From Oscillospiraceae bacterium (GTDB lineage: Bacteria > Bacillota > Clostridia > Oscillospirales > JAAYXM01): a DNA stretch of 53,634 bases. Numbering within the stretch: the stretch's first letter is position 1; each line of letters begins with the position of its first letter. The position numbers and the translations under genes are program-made. The stretch lies in contig JAFSIZ010000038.1 in assembly GCA_017439555.1 (NCBI GenBank), positions 1 to 53,634 on the forward strand, read 5' to 3'. The notes beneath the pieces are model-generated. The model was not told the origin of the DNA and searched no databases. It worked only from the letters and a program-made list of their open reading frames with translations. Shown one piece after another: positions 44,161 through 51,475 of the stretch.

Positions 44161-45546
44161 TTATGCCTTCGCTTTTTCTTCCATTTCCGCCGATACACGT
44201 TTTATTTTACGCAACATAAATATTATTATCGGAACAGCGAGAATAAGTGTCAGAAAATCTGCCACAGCCTGTGCTGATGCAAGGCCATACGCTCCGAAAC
44301 AATGAGTGATAGGATATAGAAACGGTATGAAGCAGCTTCCCTGCCTTGCTGTCGCGAGCAAGAATGCACCTGAAGCATTTCCAAGGCTATTGCACAGCAT
44401 ATTTACAACTGCGACCCAGGCGTGTATAGGAAGCGCAACGCATTGCAGCCTGATTGCAAATGCCCCGATTTCGCGCATTTCCATATCAGTTCCGGCAAAT
44501 CTCACAATCAGCCAATCTGATCCAAGCGCAAGGATCAGAGCCATAACAACAGCACCTACTATGGCAACCAGTGACGAGAAAGTGTAGCTTTTGCTCACTC
44601 TGTCATAACGCTTTGCACCCCAGTTAAATCCGGCTACAGGCTGAAATCCGCTGCCGAAGCCAAGAATTATGCTGAATGGGAACATCATAATTTTCGTGCA
44701 AACACCTATTCCGGCAAGCACTGAATCCGAGATATTGCCGGCAAGATCATTGAGCATTATACTTGCAACAACGGCAAGACCGCTTCTGAACATCGATGAC
44801 GAGCCGACGCTTACAATCTCATAAATAATATCTTTCGAGGGGCGATAATTGTGCAGTGACAAACGCAACATACTGCGATGAGTAACATACGGAAAGAGAA
44901 GTATTAGAAAACTTACGAGTTTTGATATCGCAGTCGCAAGAGATGCTCCTGCAACACCCATATCGAGCCCGAATATGAATATCGGATCGAGCACGCAATT
45001 CAGCACACCGCCAAATCCCATACCTATCATCGATAGCATCGCACTTCCCTCTGAGCGCAAACACTGATTCATAACAAAGCTTGATGCCATAAGCGGTGCA
45101 GCAAGAAGCACATATGTCGCATAATCGATTGAATATTGTTCACACGTCGGAGTTGCCCCAAGCATACGCACCATCGGCTTCATAAAGATTATTCCGAAAA
45201 GCATCAACATTGCGCCTATTGCAAAGGCTGTAAAAAAAGCCGTTGAGAGCACGCGGCTCGCCTTTTTATCATCGCCCTGACCTAGCAGACGTGCGATATA
45301 GCTATTCGCGCCAAGCGCAAGCATTGAGCCGCACATCATAATAAGCTGATCCAGAGATGAGTTTACACTGACCGCCGCTGTTGCGTTTGTCCCCAATGAA
45401 CTCACAAAATAAGTATCAGCCAAAGAATATATCGAATTTATCAGAAAGGCAATTATAGTCGGAATTGCCATTTTCGGAATAATTTTATGTATAGGCTCAT
45501 TGAGCATCATATTTCTCCTGGCATCTTGTCTTTGCGTATCCTGCAT
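44161..45546 (-). CDS. MATE family efflux transporter, second copy
   Basis: A 461-residue MATE exporter with twelve predicted helices. Typical motifs are LINSIYSLADTYFVSSLGTNATAAVSVNSSLDQ (near 45) and GFQPVAGFNWGAKRYDRVSK (near 283). It is only distantly similar to the protein at 1229-2587. Two starts are possible: ATG at 45546 with GGAGG 11 nt away, or the ATG pair at 45510/45507, whose AGGAG is 4 to 7 nt away and gives MLNEPIHKIIPKMAIPTI, a common MATE start. Confidence 0.9.
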   Translation of the reverse strand: MQDTQRQDARRNMMLNEPIHKIIPKMAIPTIIAFLINSIYSLADTYFVSSLGTNATAAVSVNSSLDQLIMMCGSMLALGANSYIARLLGQGDDKKASRVLSTAFFTAFAIGAMLMLFGIIFMKPMVRMLGATPTCEQYSIDYATYVLLAAPLMASSFVMNQCLRSEGSAMLSMIGMGFGGVLNCVLDPIFIFGLDMGVAGASLATAISKLVSFLILLFPYVTHRSMLRLSLHNYRPSKDIIYEIVSVGSSSMFRSGLAVVASIMLNDLAGNISDSVLAGIGVCTKIMMFPFSIILGFGSGFQPVAGFNWGAKRYDRVSKSYTFSSLVAIVGAVVMALILALGSDWLIVRFAGTDMEMREIGAFAIRLQCVALPIHAWVAVVNMLCNSLGNASGAFLLATARQGSCFIPFLYPITHCFGAYGLASAQAVADFLTLILAVPIIIFMLRKIKRVSAEMEEKAKA

Positions 45547-45640
45547 TGCTTACATATCCTCCCCATTGTCTCTATACCAATATTATAATTATTCAAAATT
45601 CGCGAGTCAAGTTTTCACGGCAAAAGTTTACAAATAAAAG

Positions 45641-45678
45641 CAACAGCACACTGTAACGAAAAAATCACCGTGCTGTTG
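45641..45678 (-). terminator. Terminator of the isomerase-yhbY operon
   Basis: The stem CAACAGCAC with GTGCTGTTG encloses an A-rich loop and is followed on the minus strand by CTTTTATTTG. It lies 8 nt after the yhbY stop. Confidence 0.75.
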
Positions 45679-45685
45679 CTCATTT

Positions 45686-45979
45686 TTACTTTTTAGGGAT
45701 ATTGATTGTCTTATTCTTTTGAGATTCACGATAAAGGACAAATTTGTTTCCTATACACTGAACCGGATATGCACCTGTCTCGTCGCAAATCGCCTCGCAA
45801 CAGCTTCTCACGTCGAGCAAAGCGTTTTCAAGCACCTTGATTTTTATCAATTCGTTTGCCTCAAGCGCAAGATCAACCATTTTTATTGTTTCTTCGTCAA
45901 TTCCATCCTTGCCAATCTGGTATTTAGCCTCGACACCGTTTGCAAGTTTTCTGAGATATGCTCTTTGTTTTCCTGTCAT
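45686..45979 (-). CDS. yhbY: Ribosome assembly RNA-binding protein YhbY (CRM domain)
   Basis: A 97-residue CRM-domain protein. The start MTGKQRAYLRKLANGVEAKYQIGKDGI and the later NELIKIKVLENALLD carry the family signature that binds 23S rRNA precursors during 50S assembly. It is preceded by AAGGATGG. The isomerase-like gene lies 31 nt upstream on the same strand. yhbY often lies next to nadD and obg; those genes are absent here. Confidence 0.93.
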   Translation of the reverse strand: MTGKQRAYLRKLANGVEAKYQIGKDGIDEETIKMVDLALEANELIKIKVLENALLDVRSCCEAICDETGAYPVQCIGNKFVLYRESQKNKTINIPKK

Positions 45980-46010
45980 TTTACATTTCCATCCTTTTCA
46001 ATTAATAAAA

Positions 46011-46865
46011 TTAAAACATTGAATCCAATCTTTTTGCAGATTCTGCAAGTTTTATAATTCCTTCAAAAACATTTTCTGCAGTATAACTTGCAAGATATTG
46101 ATCTGCTTCCAAAGTAAGGTATCCGGTATAATTTATTTCACGGAGAGCCTTTACCACTTCATAAAAATCTATATCCATAGAAAATGGAATCTGATGTGAA
46201 TCGTGAAGCTTGTCGTTATCGTGGATGTGAAGAGCCTGCAGACGTGTTCCAAGCTCACGAATCATCTGCTGTGCGCTCGTATCGGAGCCTTTCATCTCTG
46301 CATGACCTATATCGAGACACGCCACAAAGAAACTGTCATTGATCAAATCTATATGCTTGCAAAAGCTTTCCGGAGTAGCACACGCCGCGAATGAAGAATG
46401 ACCTTTTTCATCATCCCAATTCCACATATTTTCTGTTGCTATTTTAACTCCATGCTCCTTGGCAAACGGCAGAAGTTCAAGATAAATCTCTGCGTTTTCT
46501 TCCGGTGCTTTATAATTATCCGGATGAATTATGCAAATTTCCGCCCCTGCATCAGCACTGCATTCTATCGCACGTTTGAAATATGAGCGGATTTCTCCGC
46601 AATATGTCGGAAACGGAGTATGAGACTGATTACATACGATTCCGTTATCGAGGCCTATAGCCTTCAATCTTCTCGCAAATGCAAGATAATCTTTACCTGC
46701 CAACGGATGATCGTTCTGCAAAAGACATTTATTCACAGAATCATATCGGCACATTGCAAACATTGAAAAATCCCAAGCATCAAAACCTGCTTTTGCTATA
46801 TATTCAACAGCTTTTTCTTCACCGATTATTCTTGCTGCCGATGCTATTTCGGTTGAAATTTTCAT
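46011..46865 (-). CDS. Sugar phosphate isomerase/epimerase family protein
   Basis: A 284-residue TIM-barrel protein of the AP endonuclease 2 / xylose isomerase-like superfamily. Metal-site segments include KIATENMWNWDDEKG (about 140-154, Glu ligand), VACLDIGHAEMKG (about 185, Asp and His), ALHIHDNDKLHDSHQIPF, and TLEADQYL near 256 (Glu). Members isomerise sugars or inosose-type compounds. The substrate is unknown. It is likely cotranscribed with yhbY. Confidence 0.85.
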   Translation of the reverse strand: MKISTEIASAARIIGEEKAVEYIAKAGFDAWDFSMFAMCRYDSVNKCLLQNDHPLAGKDYLAFARRLKAIGLDNGIVCNQSHTPFPTYCGEIRSYFKRAIECSADAGAEICIIHPDNYKAPEENAEIYLELLPFAKEHGVKIATENMWNWDDEKGHSSFAACATPESFCKHIDLINDSFFVACLDIGHAEMKGSDTSAQQMIRELGTRLQALHIHDNDKLHDSHQIPFSMDIDFYEVVKALREINYTGYLTLEADQYLASYTAENVFEGIIKLAESAKRLDSMF

Positions 46866-46951
46866 AATCTATCCCCCCTTACACATTATTCTTTCAAACA
46901 CTTTTACAAGTATAGCACAAATTATTTGAATATTCAATCAAATCAATAATA

Positions 46952-47986
46952 TCAGTATTTGCACAACTCAACACAAGGTCCACCTGCATTTTCGTTAAAT
47001 CGAAGCAAATAAATCTCTTTGCCTTTGCGATAAAACTCGAATGTTCTTTCGATTTCGAGCGGAAGGGGCTCCAAATAGTTGTAATCAGCAAAGCAGTAAT
47101 TATCTACGATATACCCTGAAACATTTGCTTGAAATATCCAATATATATAGCCATCGTGACATTCAACCTTTTCGTGATATGAGTAATGATTTTCTGAAAA
47201 AGTTATATGGGAAGAAATCTCAACATCCCCTTCCTTTATAATACCTATATCTTCACTGTCTTCATCTGCATAATAAACAGCACACGTATCATTTATTCTA
47301 TCATAAGATGCTGTATAAGCATATTTTACATCATCAGGAAGTAAGACTTCAAAATCCGTTCGGTTTTCTTTCAAATTCAATACTTTGACTTGCTCTGCAC
47401 ACACAAAATTCAAATATTCATCTTCCAAATTTATGGAATACGGCTGTTTTTTCTCGACAAAAGCACACTTGTGAATAACATCTGTCTCTTTGAGAACTAT
47501 ATCATATGCAAAAACTGAAACCTCTTGCCTTTCATAATCAACCAAACAATAGTATACCTTATCGAGGTAAATTCCTATATTCTGTGCCTGAAAACCCTCC
47601 TCAATGCTTCTTTGTGAAATAACAATAATCTCTTCTGTTTCAAAATCATACATTTTATATGTATACGTTTCGTCTGATTTTTCACACCAAACGATGGCTT
47701 TTTGATTTGCATCAACATACCAGATTCTAACATCATCAACCGAATAAACATCAATCAAAGAATCAAGTTCCGTTCCAACGGAAATCGAATATTTCGACTC
47801 TCCGTAAGTATTGTTAAGCATTACCCATTTATCATCGGTTTTGATTATCTGTGCAGGTGCCATCTCCTTGGGATAAGTCTTCAATACTTCGACCTTCGTT
47901 TCGCTCTTATAACCAAAACACCCGAAAAAAGAAAAAAGCGATAGCGTAAAAGCTAACAACAACAGTAATCCGATAATTTTTTTCAT
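46952..47986 (-). CDS. Predicted lipoprotein, beta-propeller-like
   Basis: A 344-residue secreted protein. The type II signal peptide is KKIIGLLLLLAFTLSLFSFFGC (lipobox Cys near 23). The remainder is rich in aromatic residues and repeats of the form xxWYVDANQKAIVWCEKSDETYTYKMYDFET and VYYCLVDYERQEVSVFAYD, spaced 40 to 50 residues apart, which suggest a beta-propeller of short blades like DUF5050-type proteins. No enzymatic motif is visible. No close neighbour gene shares its strand within 60 nt. Confidence 0.8.
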   Translation of the reverse strand: MKKIIGLLLLLAFTLSLFSFFGCFGYKSETKVEVLKTYPKEMAPAQIIKTDDKWVMLNNTYGESKYSISVGTELDSLIDVYSVDDVRIWYVDANQKAIVWCEKSDETYTYKMYDFETEEIIVISQRSIEEGFQAQNIGIYLDKVYYCLVDYERQEVSVFAYDIVLKETDVIHKCAFVEKKQPYSINLEDEYLNFVCAEQVKVLNLKENRTDFEVLLPDDVKYAYTASYDRINDTCAVYYADEDSEDIGIIKEGDVEISSHITFSENHYSYHEKVECHDGYIYWIFQANVSGYIVDNYCFADYNYLEPLPLEIERTFEFYRKGKEIYLLRFNENAGGPCVELCKY

Positions 47987-48115
47987 AATAACCCCTCCTA
48001 TTTTCTTCCTATACTTATATTATAGCATAAACAAACATCGTTGCAAAGATTTTCCTATGCAAACATCATTTACCCGATACTTTTTCATATAATGGATATA
48101 TTTTATATTTTTATG

Positions 48116-48146
48116 CAAAAACGACTTGTCAAAACAAGTCGTTTTT
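48116..48146 (-). terminator. Terminator of the YgjV-like gene
   Basis: The stem AAAAACGACTTG with CAAGTCGTTTTT has T-rich sequence on either side. It lies about 34 nt beyond the stop. Confidence 0.85.
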
Positions 48147-48179
48147 GTTTTTACGTCCATAACAAGGAGAATTTATTTT

Positions 48180-48740
48180 TCAGTGACTTTTTGTCTCAAT
48201 TTCAGATGTGTGTTTTTCTGCAATTTGAAATTTTATAATAGCTACAATTGTAATCACAAATTCAATTCCATAAGATATCGCCGAGGAAATCGGAGCTTTA
48301 ACAAGTAGATTATAAGAAATCGCACTCATATGAGGAATCAAGATTACAAATCGCATCAGTTTAATATTACGCATAGCAAACGTGATTGCATACAAGCAAG
48401 AAGCAATCAGATACAAAACATCCCACGGTGATGCCGTGCCTGACAATACAATATAATTGATTATAATATAGCTCAAAACCGTCACAAAGCACAAAGCAAA
48501 AATCATATACGTAGGAACTTTTTTATTCCGGTTTTCATATGTATAGCAAATCAAGCCTCGCCCTATTCCAATAGCAACTGAAACCATAGTGAAATAGGCA
48601 CCCATACAAAAATAAGAAAACGATAAAAAAACATTTCCAATCAGCTGAAAAATCAAATAATTCTTTTTGTTATTAAAGAAATAGCTGCCGCAGTACAGAG
48701 CAAGCGCTATTGTACTCATTATAAAGGATAATAATCTCAT
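48180..48740 (-). CDS. YgjV family inner membrane protein
   Basis: A 186-residue membrane protein with about six hydrophobic helices and short loops. Pattern and length match the YgjV (Imp-YgjV) family. Recognisable segments are YLIFQLIGNVFLSFSYFCMGAYF (about 30-52) and PHMSAISYNLLVKAPISSAISYG near 140. The function of the family is unknown. Confidence 0.75.
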   Translation of the reverse strand: MRLLSFIMSTIALALYCGSYFFNNKKNYLIFQLIGNVFLSFSYFCMGAYFTMVSVAIGIGRGLICYTYENRNKKVPTYMIFALCFVTVLSYIIINYIVLSGTASPWDVLYLIASCLYAITFAMRNIKLMRFVILIPHMSAISYNLLVKAPISSAISYGIEFVITIVAIIKFQIAEKHTSEIETKSH

Positions 48741-48786
48741 CCGTTTCCCCTCCAGGTATATTTTTACTACTTTAGTAAATGTTTAT

Positions 48787-48812
48787 AAAAGCCACACTTG
48801 CAAGGTGGCTTT
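48787..48812. terminator. Hairpin near the prophage end
   Basis: AAAGCCAC with GTGGCTTT encloses ACTTGCAAG, itself a small palindrome. It may be a terminator for chromosomal genes or a remnant. Confidence 0.5.
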
Positions 48813-48842
48813 CAAAAAATGCAAGGATTTATTTCGTTGAAA

Positions 48843-48870
48843 AAAACACTTGCAAATGCAAGTGTTTTTT
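48843..48870 (-). terminator. Terminator after the tRNA-Ser fragment
   Basis: The stem AAACACTTGCA with TGCAAGTGTTT is followed by TTTT, next to the tRNA-Ser-like fragment. It fits the original tRNA terminator left on the chromosomal side. Confidence 0.7.
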
Positions 48871-48871
48871 T

Positions 48872-48888
48872 CTGGCGGAGAGTGAGGG
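48872..48888 (-). other. Probable attL: 3' end of a tRNA-Ser gene
   Basis: TGGCGGAGAGTGAGGGA is, on the minus strand, the last 17 nt (including CCA) of a class II tRNA-Ser (TCCCTCACTCTCCGCCA). The upstream tRNA body is missing. Prophages integrate in tRNA genes and leave such a displaced 3' fragment at one end. The CCA side faces the chromosome and the prophage genes lie to the right, so the intact tRNA should be at the other end, outside the window. Confidence 0.6.
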
Positions 48889-49002
48889 AAATTACAACTC
48901 ACAAAACTTATGCATATTTATCCGCCAAACACACGCATCAAAAGCGTTAAACGACATTAAAAACTGAATAAAATTTCGACATAACGAGGAAAATTTCTGT
49001 TT

Positions 49003-49021
49003 TGTACCTACTCTGTACCTA
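49003..49021. repeat. Direct repeat TGTACCTA beside attL
   Basis: Two copies of TGTACCTA at 49003-49010 and 49014-49021, 3 nt apart, lie about 115 bp from the attL core. Such tandem sites near att cores are often arm-type binding sites of tyrosine integrases; that is inferred, and no integrase is in the window. Confidence 0.35.
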
Positions 49022-49043
49022 AACAAGAGGAATCCTCACGATT

Positions 49044-49075
49044 TGGCAGTGCGCTTCCTTTAAAGTCGCACTGCT
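49044..49075 (+). promoter_or_regulatory. Hairpin in the leader of the phage HTH gene
   Basis: GCAGTGCG and CGCACTGC form a perfect 8-bp stem with a 15-nt loop upstream of the phage-side HTH gene. It could be a terminator, attenuator or protein site. Apart from the terminator, att fragment and repeats listed here, the 48741-49120 gap holds no gene that I can see. Confidence 0.35.
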
Positions 49076-49120
49076 CCAAATTAAAATATTTTTGTTCAAC
49101 TTCATAAGGAGATGCAAAAA

Positions 49121-49387
49121 ATGTCGAAAAAGAAAAACAAAGTTTTAGCTGATTGTTCATCCAGGATGATATATGAGTCTCGCATCAGAAATGATTGCAC
49201 GCAATACGAGTATTCGGAACTCATCGCCCTGTCCCCTCGCGCCTACGAAAATTTAGAGCTTGGCAAAAGCTTACCACAATTTCAGACGCTTGTAAATCTC
49301 TCAATTGCAGGAGGACTCGACCTCAATCTGCTTATTGACGAAATCAGATCAAACGGTTATACGATTGAAGACGAAAGGAACTCATAG
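49121..49387 (+). CDS. HTH protein beside attL
   Basis: An 88-residue protein with an XRE-type helix-turn-helix in a short form: RNDCTQYEYSELIALSPRAYENLELGKSLPQFQTLVNLS, followed by LDLNLLIDEI. The N terminus is basic (SKKKNK). An ATG lies inside the AAGGAG site; the second ATG at 49121, 9 nt from it, is the likely start. It is followed after 1 nt by the DUF6514-type gene, an arrangement repeated at 43071-43513. Confidence 0.75.
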   Translation: MSKKKNKVLADCSSRMIYESRIRNDCTQYEYSELIALSPRAYENLELGKSLPQFQTLVNLSIAGGLDLNLLIDEIRSNGYTIEDERNS

Positions 49388-49388
49388 T

Positions 49389-49571
49389 ATGAATTATAAA
49401 CTAATCGTTACATATGGCATCGCCGCTGTCAAAAACGGTGAAATCGCTATCGCGTTCCCAGACATTTCCTCCTCCAAAAGCAAAATAAAAAAGCTCTGTC
49501 AGCTCTGCAACGAGAATAAACTCTCTCCAGAGCAACTCTATGATATCATCGAAGATTTCATCAACGCCTGA
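49389..49571 (+). CDS. DUF6514-type small protein, copy 2
   Basis: A 60-residue protein with TYGIAAVKNGEIAIAFPDISSSKSKIKKLCQLCN and a C-terminal EQLYDIIEDFINA. It aligns with copy 1 along nearly its whole length, including KKLC..CN. It starts immediately after the HTH gene, with an AAGGAA site inside that gene, so the two are translationally linked. It may be a moron-like gene at the end of the prophage. The function is unknown. Confidence 0.75.
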   Translation: MNYKLIVTYGIAAVKNGEIAIAFPDISSSKSKIKKLCQLCNENKLSPEQLYDIIEDFINA

Positions 49572-49643
49572 CTATGTTCAACATCCAAAACAAAAAACTC
49601 CGGTTCTGTATTTTATCACGGGGCAGCATATTGTGTCAACAAA

Positions 49644-49673
49644 AAAAGGACAAGCAATGTTGCTTGTCCTTTT
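49644..49673. terminator. Bidirectional terminator
   Basis: The stem AAAAGGACAAGCAA with TTGCTTGTCCTTTT separates the HTH/DUF6514 pair (+) from the lysis cassette (-). Confidence 0.88.
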
Positions 49674-49716
49674 ACTACCAAAAGAGAGAGGACAGTTCGT
49701 AGTCCCCTCTCAAACT

Positions 49717-50238
49717 TCATATTCTCACGCCGACATATCCCATCTCCCGAAGTTCATCAATCGTGATATACTTCTCTTCCTCCGCGCACCTCTCAATGAA
49801 CGCTATCCACTGCTCATTGTCGATTGACGCCGGGCAGTTCTTGCCGGTCCAGTCTCGATGTGTCTTGATGTTGGCTATTTCGATTCCATGCTTGCGTCGC
49901 AGTTCACGCACAAGCCAAGCTGCGTTTTCAAGCGTCTTTTCAAAGTCGCCGCCCTCATTTACACAGAGCTCGATGGATATCGACGTTTCGTTTGCAATTG
50001 AGCGCGAAGTGTGGTATGACTTCTCTTCATCAGGCAGATGCTGATGTATCGAATGGTCATCAACCGTATAGTGCCAGCTTGTCCTATCCTTTATCGTCTT
50101 GATGTATTCGGCGTGAGCTGCAGCGTCTGCTCCTTTCTCCTTGTTCGCCGTATCGTGAATCGTAATCGACGTGCAAAAATTCTTAACTCCGGGGCGATTG
50201 ATTCTGCCCTTTGGAATGAAATCCTGAATTATTTTCAT
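49717..50238 (-). CDS. N-acetylmuramoyl-L-alanine amidase, phage endolysin
   Basis: A 173-residue Amidase_2 domain enzyme that cuts the bond between muramic acid and the stem peptide. The zinc-site residues lie in TIHDTAN (about 26-32), SWHYTVDD (about 54-61) and THRDWTGKNCP (about 124-134). A C-terminal helix follows. There is no separate cell-wall-binding domain. It is the last gene of the lysis cassette, 18 nt after the glycosidase-SH3 gene. Confidence 0.92.
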   Translation of the reverse strand: MKIIQDFIPKGRINRPGVKNFCTSITIHDTANKEKGADAAAHAEYIKTIKDRTSWHYTVDDHSIHQHLPDEEKSYHTSRSIANETSISIELCVNEGGDFEKTLENAAWLVRELRRKHGIEIANIKTHRDWTGKNCPASIDNEQWIAFIERCAEEEKYITIDELREMGYVGVRI

Positions 50239-50256
50239 ATTTTCTCCTTCTCATTC

Positions 50257-51042
50257 TCATTTCTTAAGATATAATGACGAAACCCATCCGGATGCAATTC
50301 TGCACCAGCCAAGCTTCTCTTCAAGAATCTTGACGACATCTCCGTTATAAAGTTTCCCGACGCGCTTGTTTGTGATCCCCGGGCCACTCCTGATATTCAA
50401 GCTCGTTCTGACTTTCACCTTGCGAAAATCGCCCTTGATCCACACTGCGATGAATCCGCGAACTCTGCGCCCGGAGAAGTACTTCCCAGTCGGCGTGTAA
50501 TATTGAGTACTTCCACCGCCATCAAGATTGATTGCATCCGTCACCCCTGTAGATCTGAACGCCGTCCGAAGCGTCTGCATCGATACACCTGCGCTGTCAG
50601 GAACAAGCCCGACATGAAACTTGTCGTTTCCAACTCCAATTGCCGTGCGGCCTCTGACTCCGCCAAGACCTGCAGGAATGCTAATCTCGCTTTTCCCGTT
50701 TCGGACAAGCACAGGATATGCGCCAACATAATCCTTTGCTCCGACAAAGTTCTTATAACTGAAAACTGCCTTTTTATTACCCGGAAACGCAATGCCGTAT
50801 CCCTCAGTCAGGCGATGAACGACACCTCCTGCGACAACATCACTCGCCGCAGCTCGCGTATTAAAATCAAAAAGCTCAGCATTGAACAGAAAATCAGGCG
50901 CACGTCCGCGCTCTTTGGCAAGACGCGAATATGCCGAATTCACTGTCTCACACTTATTGTTCCCGGGAAAATATCCGACATATTCAATCTCGCTCATTGG
51001 TATTGAATATATATATCCTCCACCGCATCTGCTCATCTTCAT
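50257..51042 (-). CDS. Phosphodiester glycosidase (NAGPA-type) with SH3 domain
   Basis: A 261-residue protein with two parts. Residues about 20-205 form a phosphodiester glycosidase domain: GYGIAFPGNKKAV, RGRTAIGVGNDKFHVGLV, and the hallmark NLDGGGSTQYY (near 168). The C-terminal SH3 domain (about 208-260) contains LNIRSGPGITNKRVGKLYNGD. The domain family includes the uncovering enzyme for mannose-6-phosphate and phage/spore proteins. SH3 domains bind cell walls. Its start ATG overlaps the holin stop (ATGA), so it is coupled with holin. A second lysin acting on a phosphodiester-linked wall sugar is inferred. Confidence 0.88.
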   Translation of the reverse strand: MKMSRCGGGYIYSIPMSEIEYVGYFPGNNKCETVNSAYSRLAKERGRAPDFLFNAELFDFNTRAAASDVVAGGVVHRLTEGYGIAFPGNKKAVFSYKNFVGAKDYVGAYPVLVRNGKSEISIPAGLGGVRGRTAIGVGNDKFHVGLVPDSAGVSMQTLRTAFRSTGVTDAINLDGGGSTQYYTPTGKYFSGRRVRGFIAVWIKGDFRKVKVRTSLNIRSGPGITNKRVGKLYNGDVVKILEEKLGWCRIASGWVSSLYLKK

Positions 51043-51470
51043 TCCGCATCCTCCTCCGACTTTTCTTTCAATACTTCAATTGCCTTGGTTATAACCTTTG
51101 GAAGCGGCACGCCCATTAGTCCGGCATTCTCAACAATGGAAATCGCCTCGTTCGCGATGAAGCCTATAATCGCCGCCGTGCGTATGTAATCAATACCGAG
51201 CGCTATGTCAAGCCTGTGTGCAATAATAACGAAGAAGAGCGTAATACACTTCTTGCACAGTCCTTTCCAGCCGGCTTTGGAATTGAGCGCACCGCTCTCT
51301 GACTTGGTGCTGTTTTTGAAAACAGCCGCGAGAAGCAGGCCCGTCACAAAGTCAATCCCCATGAATATCGCAAGTGTAACCATATCTGAATTCCATCCTC
51401 CAAGCAGTTTCGCAATAAAGCCTCCCGCCATTCCTATAAATGTTACGATTATCCCTTTAAGATTTGTCAT
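51039..51470 (-). CDS. Phage holin (phi29/Cph1 family type)
   Basis: A 143-residue membrane protein. Hydrophobic helices lie at about 7-25, 31-51, 75-92 and 95-115. The segments MVTLAIFMGIDFVTGLLLAA and the middle KSESGALNSKAGWKGLCKKC are typical of the large clostridial holin family (Phage_holin_4). The highly charged C terminus (KEKSEEDAE) regulates the timing of pore formation in relatives. It lies 5 nt after the terminase stop and overlaps the next gene. Confidence 0.92.
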   Translation of the reverse strand: MTNLKGIIVTFIGMAGGFIAKLLGGWNSDMVTLAIFMGIDFVTGLLLAAVFKNSTKSESGALNSKAGWKGLCKKCITLFFVIIAHRLDIALGIDYIRTAAIIGFIANEAISIVENAGLMGVPLPKVITKAIEVLKEKSEEDAE

Positions 51471-51475
51471 AATTT

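Noticed and set aside
48787..48870. Complete tRNA gene next to the terminator hairpins
   Set aside because: Only the 17-nt 3' end of a tRNA-Ser can be read; the D, anticodon and variable arms are missing, so it is treated as an attachment-site fragment.
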